A DNA stretch of 64,000 nt, taken from assembly GCA_964544395.1 (NCBI GenBank), contig CAZJAO010000001.1, positions 1-64,000 of the forward strand, read 5' to 3'. This DNA comes from JAKLIN01 sp964544395. Lineage in GTDB: Archaea > Nanobdellota > Nanobdellia > Pacearchaeales > GW2011-AR1. Of the stretch, positions 52,055 to 59,622 are shown piece after piece. Each line of letters starts with the position of its first letter. The first letter of the stretch is position 1. The translations under genes and the position numbers were made by a program. The notes below the pieces were generated by a model, which was not told where the DNA came from, made no database searches, and saw only the letters and a program-made list of their open reading frames with translations.

Positions 52055-53140
52055 ATGATATCCACTAAAACACAGGTCACCGAATTGTTAGAAGAACTGG
52101 AGAAGTATAAAGGAAAGCATACAGAATTAGTTACAGTTTACATTGCTGCAGGCTATGATGTAGTTTCAGTCCAGAAACAGCTTGAAGGTGAAAAAGCTAC
52201 TGCGAAGAACATAAAATCGGCAACTACGAGAAAGAATGTTATTGATGCCTTAGAAAAAATAATTAGAGAATTGAAGAATTACCGTGGTTCTCCAGAAAAT
52301 GGATTGGCTCTTTTTTGTGGGAATATATCTCCAGTAGAAGGAGTTCCGGATTTGCAATTCTGGGCGCTTGAGCCTCCCCACCCCCTTAATACAAGATTAT
52401 ACAGATGTGATAAAGAATTTGTTCTAGACCCGTTGAAGCAAATGATTGAAGTGGAAGAGGTTTTCGGGCTTTTAGTCATGGACAGAAAAGAAGCAACGAT
52501 TGGTTTGCTTGAAGGAAAATTAATTCAAGTTTTGCAAAAGATGACTTCTGGAATCCCCAGTCAGATTCGTGCTGGAGGACAAAGTGCGCAAAGATTCCAT
52601 AGAATAACGGAGGGTTTAACAAAAGAATTCTACAAAAGAATTGCAGATGAAATGCAGAAAATATTTCTTACAATGCCAAAATTAAAGGGAATTATTGTCG
52701 GAGGTCCTGTTCCGACAAAAGACGAATTTATCAATGGAGAATATTTGCCTGTTCAACTTGGAAAGAAAGTTATCGGAAGAATTGATTTAGGTGATGCATC
52801 TGAATCAGGATTAAATGAACTTGTTGAAAAATCTGGCGAGTTACTTGCACAACAGGAAATCACAAAAGAAAAAGATTTAGTCAAAGAATATTTCGGTGCA
52901 TTAAAAGAAACGCACGGAATGGCAGCGGTAGGCTTCCCAGATACAAAAAAAGCATTGGAATATGGCGCAGTCCAGAAAGTTTTCATGTCAACAAAAACAG
53001 ACAAGAATATACAAAAAGAGCTTATGGAAATGGCAGTTAATTCTGGCGCTGAAGTCTCCATAATTTCAACAGAAACAGTAGAAGGCCAGCAATTCTTTAA
53101 TATCGGCGGAGTTGGAGCAATCCTAAGGTTTAAAATCTAA
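52055..53140 (+). CDS. prf1: Peptide chain release factor aRF1
   Basis: A 361-residue class I release factor. The N-terminal domain has NIKS (ATAKNIKSATTRKNV) that reads stop codons, and the middle domain has GGQ (RAGGQSAQRFHR) that triggers peptide release. The C-terminal domain resembles aRF1 but lacks the insertion (often Cys-bearing) found in many archaeal proteins between the two halves. It is about 50 residues shorter than usual. Encoded 29 nt after valS. Confidence 0.93.
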   Translation: MISTKTQVTELLEELEKYKGKHTELVTVYIAAGYDVVSVQKQLEGEKATAKNIKSATTRKNVIDALEKIIRELKNYRGSPENGLALFCGNISPVEGVPDLQFWALEPPHPLNTRLYRCDKEFVLDPLKQMIEVEEVFGLLVMDRKEATIGLLEGKLIQVLQKMTSGIPSQIRAGGQSAQRFHRITEGLTKEFYKRIADEMQKIFLTMPKLKGIIVGGPVPTKDEFINGEYLPVQLGKKVIGRIDLGDASESGLNELVEKSGELLAQQEITKEKDLVKEYFGALKETHGMAAVGFPDTKKALEYGAVQKVFMSTKTDKNIQKELMEMAVNSGAEVSIISTETVEGQQFFNIGGVGAILRFKI

Positions 53141-53157
53141 AATATCTCTTCTTAAAC

Positions 53158-53688
53158 ATGAGCATAACAAGCAATACAGCTTCAGAAATCGACGAGGCAA
53201 AAGAAAAGGAATATGTGAAAAGGATTGAAGCAATCTTCTTCATTTCAGGAAGATTTTTGTCCATGCAGGAATTAATTTCCCTTTCAGACCTAAACCCAAT
53301 TATCATAAAGGAGCTTATTGACAAACTTAAAGAGAAATACAACAAAGATGATTCGGCTATAGAGATAACCGAGAGAAATGGATTGTGGAAGATGGATATA
53401 AGAAAAGAATTTGGAAATATTGCAAATAGATTAGCTTCAGGCAATTCTGAATTCTCAAAGGCCGAACGTGAAACTCTTGCAATCATAGCTTATAAGCAGC
53501 CAATAAAACAATCTGTGATAATAAAAATAAGGGGGAACAAGGCTTACGATCATGTAAAAAAATTCATTGAACTGAATCTCGTTAAAAAAAAGAAGATAGG
53601 ACATACGAACGAACTTTCTTTGTCAGATGAATTTTATGATTACTTCAATGTCCAGGATTCTAAAGACTTCCTGAGAAAGGAGGACTAA
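53158..53688 (+). CDS. scpB: Segregation and condensation protein ScpB
   Basis: A 176-residue ScpB with two winged helices: AIFFISGRFLSMQELISLSD and GNSEFSKAERETLAIIAYKQP, the latter continuing into the wing KIGHTNELSLSDEFYDYF. With ScpA and SMC it condenses chromosomes; neither partner is in the window. Its stop abuts the glycosyltransferase start. Confidence 0.9.
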   Translation: MSITSNTASEIDEAKEKEYVKRIEAIFFISGRFLSMQELISLSDLNPIIIKELIDKLKEKYNKDDSAIEITERNGLWKMDIRKEFGNIANRLASGNSEFSKAERETLAIIAYKQPIKQSVIIKIRGNKAYDHVKKFIELNLVKKKKIGHTNELSLSDEFYDYFNVQDSKDFLRKED

Positions 53689-54927
53689 ATGGTTCAATTT
53701 CTGACAGGAGTTTACCTCTTCTATATCTTTTGCTCCCTGTATCTCCTTTTTCTTTATTTGTTATTATACTTGCAAAACAGAAAAGAATTCTTTGCCTATC
53801 CCCCTCCTTCCAAAGAATATTTTCTGGATATGATAATTCCATGTTATAATGCGGAAAAGACAATTGAAAATACTATTAATGCAATATTGAAATCCGATTA
53901 CAAGGGATTGAAAAAAGTAATAGTCGTGGATGATTGCAGCACAGACAATTCTTACAAAATCGTGAAGGAACTTGCAAAGAAAAATAATAAAATACTTTTG
54001 GTGCAGACCCCTAAAAATACTGGAAAAGCGAGTGGTGCAAAAGACTATGGAGTAAAATTTTCCAAATCAGAATTTATTGGATTTACAGATGCAGATTCAT
54101 TTCCGGGAGAAACATCAATCTCAAAGATGATTGGATTCTTCAATGATGAAAAAGTTGGAGCTGTAACTTCTTCGGTACTGGTTTTGAATGATGATAATAT
54201 TCTTGGAAAATTGCAGGCAATAGAATACAGAATTATCGTCTTCACAAGAAAGCTTCTTGGTTTTGTAGATGCTATTTATGTAACTCCGGGACCTCTTGCA
54301 ATATATAGAAAGCAAATTTTCAATGAGATAGGGGGCTTTGATGAAAAAAATCTCACAGAGGATATTGAAATCACATGGAATCTTGCATCAAAGGGATATA
54401 TGGTAAGAATGAGTCCTCTTGCTCAAGTCTATACTGAAGCTCCGACAAATCTCAAGTCCTGGCTCAAGCAAAGAATAAGATGGAATGTTGGAGGACTTCA
54501 AACAATTGGAAAATACAAAAAGTTCCTTTTCAAGAAAGGCATGCTTGGAAACTTCATACTCCCCTTCTTCCTTGTCTCATGGGCTATCGGACTTTCAGGG
54601 CTCTTCATCATGGCTTACAGATTAATTCAGGGGCTGATAGTCAATTTATTATCTACAAGTTACTCTTTGCAGGCGCAGACGGCGGTATTAAATCTACAGA
54701 ACATAAATCTTGTTCCGAATATTCTGTTTTTCTTCGGAGTAATCGTTTTAATATTTGGTTTCATATTTACCCTAATTGCTTTGAAAAAGACAAGATATAA
54801 TGGAAAATCCAAAAGAGTAAGTCTCCTTAATCTGCTCGAGTATACTTTCCTGTATGTATTAATCTATCCGATAATTTTAATAATTTCAATTTATAAGGTT
54901 ATAACAAGAAAGGAGAATAAATGGTAA
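53689..54927 (+). CDS. Membrane GT2 glycosyltransferase (processive, chitin/hyaluronan-synthase-like)
   Basis: A 412-residue GT2. An N-terminal membrane helix is followed by the GT-A domain (PCYNAEKTIENTINAILKS, DDCSTDNSY), the metal site DADSFPG, the acceptor site GGFDEKNLTEDIEI and the QxxRW motif KQRIRWNVGG. Several C-terminal membrane helices follow. The combination is that of polymer-making synthases such as chitin or hyaluronan synthase. The product is unknown. Its 3' end overlaps the next gene by 7 nt. Confidence 0.9.
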   Translation: MVQFLTGVYLFYIFCSLYLLFLYLLLYLQNRKEFFAYPPPSKEYFLDMIIPCYNAEKTIENTINAILKSDYKGLKKVIVVDDCSTDNSYKIVKELAKKNNKILLVQTPKNTGKASGAKDYGVKFSKSEFIGFTDADSFPGETSISKMIGFFNDEKVGAVTSSVLVLNDDNILGKLQAIEYRIIVFTRKLLGFVDAIYVTPGPLAIYRKQIFNEIGGFDEKNLTEDIEITWNLASKGYMVRMSPLAQVYTEAPTNLKSWLKQRIRWNVGGLQTIGKYKKFLFKKGMLGNFILPFFLVSWAIGLSGLFIMAYRLIQGLIVNLLSTSYSLQAQTAVLNLQNINLVPNILFFFGVIVLIFGFIFTLIALKKTRYNGKSKRVSLLNLLEYTFLYVLIYPIILIISIYKVITRKENKW

Positions 54928-55580
54928 TGTTCGGAAATAAAAAGAATGTTTTCTGGGAAGCGTTTTTAATAGCATGCGTGATTTTTATTCTAGGACTGTT
55001 AATAGGGGTTTTCGTCGAATCTGACCGATTGCAGCAGATTAATGATTATTATTCGCAGGCACAGGTCTCCCTGATGGATTCAATGGCGATGAGCAACTCT
55101 TTGAGCAATTCCACAAACTGCGCAATCATGATAAATTCAAGCATTAACTTTGCAGACAGCATTTACAATCAAGCTTTGTTGTTGGAGAAATATGAAGATT
55201 CAGGAAAAATCAGCAATAGTATGATAATTGCCCATTCTGAATATGATTTATTGAGAACGGTTTTATGGCAGAATCTCATTACAATGAAATCAAAATGTTC
55301 CAATCAATTTAATTTCATTATCTATCTTTACCAGTATAATCCGTCAAATTTAAATCAAAAAGCAATGCAGAGTGTGTGGTCCAATATCCTAGCTGATATG
55401 AAGCAGAAAGAAGGCAATAATGTAATTCTCGTTCCTATTTCCGTCAGCAGCAATTTGTCTTCTCTGAATTTATTGACAAGCAATTTCAACATTACAAGTT
55501 ATCCCGCTGTTGTGATAAATGACAAAACAACCCTCTATAAATTGCAATCTGTCAACGATATTAAGAAGTATTTAGCCTAA
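54921..55580 (+). CDS. Membrane-anchored extracytoplasmic protein, thioredoxin-like C-terminal part
   Basis: A 219-residue protein: an N-terminal helix (FLIACVIFILGLLIGVFV), a helical exodomain with SNSTNCAIMINSS, then a segment (FNFIIYLYQYNPSNLN, ILVPISVSSNLSSL, SYPAVVINDKTTLYKL) arranged like a thioredoxin fold with cis-Pro but without a CxxC motif. It may help glycan or pilus assembly beside the GT2, with which it overlaps. Confidence 0.6.
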   Translation: MVMFGNKKNVFWEAFLIACVIFILGLLIGVFVESDRLQQINDYYSQAQVSLMDSMAMSNSLSNSTNCAIMINSSINFADSIYNQALLLEKYEDSGKISNSMIIAHSEYDLLRTVLWQNLITMKSKCSNQFNFIIYLYQYNPSNLNQKAMQSVWSNILADMKQKEGNNVILVPISVSSNLSSLNLLTSNFNITSYPAVVINDKTTLYKLQSVNDIKKYLA

Positions 55581-55646
55581 ATCCGCCGAATTTCAATTAT
55601 TTTTCAATATAAGAATCTTTAAAAAATAGTTATGAGGTAAATATGT

Positions 55647-56333
55647 ATGGAAAAATGTTTTAGGTGTGGTGCTTCTTCAGAAAATACAATTATTTATGAT
55701 GCAATTTCAAGTGAAGGATTAGTAAGAATCTGTGGTAATTGCAACATTAAAGAAAATCTTCCTGTTCTAAAAAAAGCTGGTGATGTGCCTCCCGAAAAGA
55801 GGCAGACGGTTTATGAAAGAATGACTCGGATGTCGGGATTTAACCCTAAAGAGAGAGAAATAAGGGAAAGAGAAGAAGAAAGAAAAAAACAAAATGAAGA
55901 TATGAAGCAGGTCATGGATAGAAATTTCAGAGAAGAGATCATGACTACAAACATGAAAAAAGAGACCGCAGGGGAATCAAATCTTGTCAGAAATTTCCAC
56001 TGGGAAATGATGAAGGCAAGAAGAGCAAAGCATATGAGCCAGAAGCAATTAGCAGAAGCGCTGGGCGAATCTGAATTGGCAATAAGAATGGCTGAAAGAG
56101 GAATGCTTCCTAGGGAAAGAGAGAGACTTGTAAGAAAGATAGAGAATTATCTGCATATAAGGATTTCAAATGTGCCTACTTCAGAAATAACTATTGATGC
56201 CCAGTCACAGGAAGTGCCTGATGAAGTTCCAATTGAAGAAATCAAAAAGAAATTTTCAATAAGAGAACTGCTTGGTTTGAAAAAAAAGATAAAAGAAAAA
56301 GAAGAATCGGAACAGGCAGAGCAATCAGAGTAA
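55647..56333 (+). CDS. mbf1: aMBF1, archaeal multiprotein-bridging factor 1
   Basis: A 228-residue protein. The N-terminal zinc ribbon (C4, C7, C29, C32) is followed by a charged linker and a Cro/C1-type HTH at about 118-170 (MKARRAKHMSQKQLAEALGE, SELAIRMAERGMLPRE). The acidic/basic tail contains coiled segments. aMBF1 is a conserved archaeal transcription or translation factor. A TATA-like TTTAAAAAATAG lies about 25 nt before the start. Confidence 0.92.
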   Translation: MEKCFRCGASSENTIIYDAISSEGLVRICGNCNIKENLPVLKKAGDVPPEKRQTVYERMTRMSGFNPKEREIREREEERKKQNEDMKQVMDRNFREEIMTTNMKKETAGESNLVRNFHWEMMKARRAKHMSQKQLAEALGESELAIRMAERGMLPRERERLVRKIENYLHIRISNVPTSEITIDAQSQEVPDEVPIEEIKKKFSIRELLGLKKKIKEKEESEQAEQSE

Positions 56334-56371
56334 TCCATTAAATTTATAAATGAATTTTCTAATTCTTTACT

Positions 56372-56635
56372 ATGGAAATTAATGTTCTTAAAAGTTCAAA
56401 GGATGAAATAGAATTAGAGCTTGATAGCCTGACAATCGCTGAAATTCTAAGAGTTTATTTGAACAGGGATTCATCTGTTACATTCGCTGCATGGAAAAGA
56501 GAACATCCTACAAAAAAGCCTTCTTTGATAATAAAAACAAAAGGCAAGGCTGCAAAAAAGGCAGTTGAAGATGCTGTTTCTGAGATTGAAAAAGATTTGG
56601 AAAAATTAGGAACAGATTTCAAGAAATTAAAGTAG
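56372..56635 (+). CDS. rpo11: RNA polymerase subunit Rpo11 (RpoL)
   Basis: An 87-residue RNA polymerase assembly subunit. It matches archaeal Rpo11: EINVLKSSKDEIELELDSLT, LRVYLNRDSSVTFAAWKREH and the closing IIKTKGKAAKKAVEDAVSEI helix. It pairs with Rpo3 in the polymerase platform. The stop is followed within three bases by a partial copy of hairpin element B. Confidence 0.92.
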   Translation: MEINVLKSSKDEIELELDSLTIAEILRVYLNRDSSVTFAAWKREHPTKKPSLIIKTKGKAAKKAVEDAVSEIEKDLEKLGTDFKKLK

Positions 56636-56640
56636 AGAGT

Positions 56641-56670
56641 CAAAGTTTCCTTCGCTTAATCTTCCCTTAA
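56641..56670 (+). repeat. Hairpin element B, copy 4 (3' arm only)
   Basis: AGTTTCCTTCGC then TTAATCTTCCC match the right arm and tail of copies 1 and 3; the left arm is missing. It begins a few bases after the rpo11 stop codon, in the same strand sense as the gene. Confidence 0.5.
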
Positions 56671-56712
56671 GATTACAATAATCCTTATTAATTCTTTAAG
56701 CTATTTTCTGAA

Positions 56713-57438
56713 ATGTCAAAAGAAAGGCTTTCTACAGGAAGTTATGATTTGAACAAGTGGCTATATGGAGGGTATGAAAAAGATATCATAACAATGATTG
56801 CAGGTTCTCCTGGAAGCGGAAAAACTAATTTTGCGATATTAGCTGCTTGCAGTCAAGCTAAAAAAGGATGCAAGGTTCTGTTCATTGATACAGAAGGCGG
56901 ATTTAGTGTTGACCGAGTTAAGCAGATCTCAGGAGAAAAATCAGAGGAGATTCTCAATAATATTTTCATTTTAAAGCCTACAAACTTCAAGGAGCAGATG
57001 GAAGTAATTAACAACCTGAAAACGAAAATAAAAAAAGATTCTATAAGTCTGGTTGTGATTGATGGAATAGCTATGCTCTACAGGTTGGAGTTGGGAGACA
57101 ATAGAAAAGACGATGAAGAAGTAAGGAGGATTAACCAAGAAGTTTCAAGGCAGATGAGAGATTTAGCAGAGATTGCAAGAAAAATGGAAATCCCTGTAAT
57201 AATAACAAATCAGGTTTATTCACAATTTCTTTCTGAAGAAGATTTAAGAAAAGGTGTTGAAAAAGAAACTAATATCGTAGGGGGGGATTTGTTCAAATAT
57301 TGGAGCAAATGCATAATAAAATTATCCAATGATAACAAAAAAAGAAAGGCAGAATTGGTAAAGCATAGATTCCTTCCTGAAAAAGAGATATTTTTTGAAA
57401 TAAGGAATGAAGGAATTTTCAAGAGGGGTTGGATATAA
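56713..57438 (+). CDS. radB: RadB-like RecA-family recombinase paralogue
   Basis: A 241-residue RecA-fold protein without the N-terminal HhH domain of RadA, hence RadB. It has Walker A AGSPGSGKTNF, VLFIDTEGGFSVDRV, Walker B LVVIDGIAMLYRLE and VIITNQVYS. RadB aids RadA in recombination. Its stop overlaps the nreA start (TAATG), so the two are co-translated. Confidence 0.93.
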   Translation: MSKERLSTGSYDLNKWLYGGYEKDIITMIAGSPGSGKTNFAILAACSQAKKGCKVLFIDTEGGFSVDRVKQISGEKSEEILNNIFILKPTNFKEQMEVINNLKTKIKKDSISLVVIDGIAMLYRLELGDNRKDDEEVRRINQEVSRQMRDLAEIARKMEIPVIITNQVYSQFLSEEDLRKGVEKETNIVGGDLFKYWSKCIIKLSNDNKKRKAELVKHRFLPEKEIFFEIRNEGIFKRGWI

Positions 57439-58643
57439 TGGACGATATAAAATTTCAGGTTATCAAGAAAATAGCTGAAACTAATTTCAAATACAAGGAT
57501 TTGGGAAATATATCTAAAATAGACTCTACTTCTCCACCCAGCGTTTTCATAGGAAGCAAGCTAAGATATCCGATGGTAAATGTTGGAATTCTTTCTCCAT
57601 TAGATAAAGATGAAAATGCTTGGATATATGATAACGAAAAATACTGGGCAAATAATAATTTCCAGATTAATGATGTTCTAAAATTGAGAAATAGTTTGCT
57701 GAATTCAAGATTCCAGTCAAAAGTTCAGGATTCAAGGTTGAAAAAAAGATTTATCCAAATTGCGCAGGATATTGCTGTAGCTTCTCGTCCCGTAGATGTT
57801 GAGATACAATTAAGAAAAAATCTTAATCTCGGAAAGAATCAGGACAGAGTTGTAACCCCTCATGGAATGCATGCTGGTTTAAAGCAGGCAAAAATAACAG
57901 GCAATGTAAAGATAGATACCAAAGTTGACAAAGTCATGAATGATGAAATCAAAGCATCAGAAGGAATTGAATATCTCTACAAGAATGAATTTACAGAATA
58001 TTCTCTAAGCAAGATCTTAAGTGTTGGTGTTCTCGGATTGCAGAAAGACAAAAGACTTGTTCCAACGAGATGGAGCATTACTGCCACAGATGACACTTTA
58101 GGCAAATATTTGCTGAAAAGTGTAAGAGAATACAAATGGATTGAGAATTATGAACTATTCATGGGAGAATTTTTGGGAAACCAATATCTTATCTTATTCT
58201 TTCCATCTGAATTTAACTTTGAATTATTTGAATTATATATGCCAAAAAGTTCCTGGAATCCATCAAGTGAAGTTAAAGCATCAACAGACTCCGAGACTTA
58301 TTCGGGGAGAAAAACATATGCATCAAACACCGCCGGAGGATATTATGCAACACGTCTTCCTATTTTGGAATATCTTAATAGAATAAAACGTCAAGCTTCT
58401 GTATTGGCGATTAGAATTGAAACTCCAACCTACTGGGCAGGTTTGGGAGTTTGGGTCGTTAGAGAGTCTGTAAGGAAGTCTCTCAATAACGAACATTTTG
58501 AATTTGATGACATGAAGAAATTCATAGAAACCTCAAAAATCTTGGGAAACAAGAAATTCAATTTCAATTATACCACAATTATGGATAAGAGCAAGTTAAT
58601 CAAGCAAATCACGACTCAGAAAAATCTGAACCAATGGTTCTAA
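57438..58643 (+). CDS. nreA: DNA repair protein NreA with C-terminal PIP box
   Basis: A 401-residue NreA. The start is the ATG overlapping the radB stop; a TTG nine bases upstream is less likely. Both Nre domains are present: SPPSVFIGSKLRYPMVNVG, QIAQDIAVASRPVDVEIQL, then VGVLGLQKDKRLVPTRWSIT and WAGLGVWVVRESVRKSL. The last eight residues QKNLNQWF fit the PCNA-interacting motif QxxLxxWF. The N-terminal zinc finger of many homologues is absent. It acts in DNA damage tolerance. Confidence 0.93.
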   Translation: MDDIKFQVIKKIAETNFKYKDLGNISKIDSTSPPSVFIGSKLRYPMVNVGILSPLDKDENAWIYDNEKYWANNNFQINDVLKLRNSLLNSRFQSKVQDSRLKKRFIQIAQDIAVASRPVDVEIQLRKNLNLGKNQDRVVTPHGMHAGLKQAKITGNVKIDTKVDKVMNDEIKASEGIEYLYKNEFTEYSLSKILSVGVLGLQKDKRLVPTRWSITATDDTLGKYLLKSVREYKWIENYELFMGEFLGNQYLILFFPSEFNFELFELYMPKSSWNPSSEVKASTDSETYSGRKTYASNTAGGYYATRLPILEYLNRIKRQASVLAIRIETPTYWAGLGVWVVRESVRKSLNNEHFEFDDMKKFIETSKILGNKKFNFNYTTIMDKSKLIKQITTQKNLNQWF

Positions 58644-58702
58644 TCACCGCTTTTTTAATACAAAAGTAAAAAATAAAAAATAAATGTTTTCAAGGAGATA
58701 GT

Positions 58703-59065
58703 TTAGTATCTGCCTCTGCTGTTATTGTCTCTTCCACCGAAGCTTCTTCTCTGACCGCCGCCAAAACCGCCTTGTCTAGGTCCTCTGTTTCCAAAGTCTC
58801 TTCTAGGTGGTCTTGGTGCATCAGGGTCGAAAGGCTTAGCTTCAGACAACTTCAATTCTCTTCCTTTGAAGTCTTTTCCGTTCAATTCAGAAATTGCTTT
58901 GTTAGCAGCTTCATCATCCGGAATTGTAACGAAACCAAAACCCTTTGATCTTCCGTTGAATTTATCTTTAATGAGTACAACTTCTTCAGTTTCAAAACCA
59001 GAAAAAAGCTCTTTCAAATCAGACTCTTCAACCGTGAAAGGCAAATTACCTACGTAAATTTTCAT
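58703..59065 (-). CDS. RRM RNA-binding protein with RGG-like tail
   Basis: A 120-residue protein. The N-terminal RRM has RNP2 (IYVGNLPF) and RNP1 (RSKGFGFV). The tail of about 40 residues is Gly/Arg/Phe-rich (GGFGGGQRRSFGGRDNNSRG). This is the layout of bacterial cold-inducible glycine-rich RNA-binding proteins. RRM proteins are rare in archaea, so acquisition from bacteria is plausible. A strong RBS (AAGGAGG) lies a few bases before the ATG. Confidence 0.93.
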   Translation of the reverse strand: MKIYVGNLPFTVEESDLKELFSGFETEEVVLIKDKFNGRSKGFGFVTIPDDEAANKAISELNGKDFKGRELKLSEAKPFDPDAPRPPRRDFGNRGPRQGGFGGGQRRSFGGRDNNSRGRY

Positions 59066-59171
59066 TTTATCCTCCTTACATTTAGTTAAGCGTAACAGAA
59101 TTAGCTGTTTCTTTCCTTACTCCTCGTATTGCTGACATGCTATTGTTATAAAAGATGTGTTTAAAAACTTT

Positions 59172-59253
59172 TAGTTCCAAGATAGACAGTCCGAAAAGTA
59201 AGTAATAACCGAGAAGTGTCCGAATAGTTTTTCGGGCTGTCTAGTTCCAAGAT
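59172..59253. repeat. MITE-like insertion with direct repeats at a gene end
   Basis: The 12-bp direct repeat TAGTTCCAAGAT (59172-59183 and 59242-59253) flanks a 58-bp piece whose ends are inverted repeats (GACAGTCCGAAAA and the complement of TTTTTCGGGCTGTC). The right repeat is the last codons and stop of the 59241 gene, so the left repeat duplicates that gene end. It could be a mini-transposon footprint, or a bidirectional terminator between convergent-ended genes. Confidence 0.6.
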
Positions 59254-59621
59254 GACATTACCTTTTTTGTATAATCTTTGCCCTTTGCTTTAATGGTAAC
59301 ATTACAAGTATAATATCTTGCAAATGTCTTGCCAGGCTTGTATGCTACTTTTATTGAAACATTCTCTATATCATTTAATTCAATCTTTAATCTTTTCATT
59401 TCTGAATTAAACCATTTCTTATAACTCTCAATAACCTGTTTAACTTTTTTTGAGGTAAGATTTTCGGGAGTAATTGTTTCGTTCAATAGATTAATCTCAA
59501 ATAACTTGGTGTTTTCAACAGGCAGGGATTCTATATAATGTAAAAATTCAACATTAGTTACACTAACAAAACTATCTGCTAAATTATTTGCTACACCCAA
59601 TAATTGACTAAATTTTCCCAT
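59241..59621 (-). CDS. Hypothetical protein, 126 aa
   Basis: No family is recognised. A helical start (LGVANNLADSFVSVTNVEFL) is followed by a coiled middle (KVKQVIESYKKWFNSEMKRL), then beta strands (IENVSIKVAYK-like ENVSIKVAYKPGKTFARYYT). It lies 1 nt after the topA stop and probably shares its transcript. Confidence 0.6.
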   Translation of the reverse strand: MGKFSQLLGVANNLADSFVSVTNVEFLHYIESLPVENTKLFEINLLNETITPENLTSKKVKQVIESYKKWFNSEMKRLKIELNDIENVSIKVAYKPGKTFARYYTCNVTIKAKGKDYTKKVMSSWN

Positions 59622-59622
59622 T

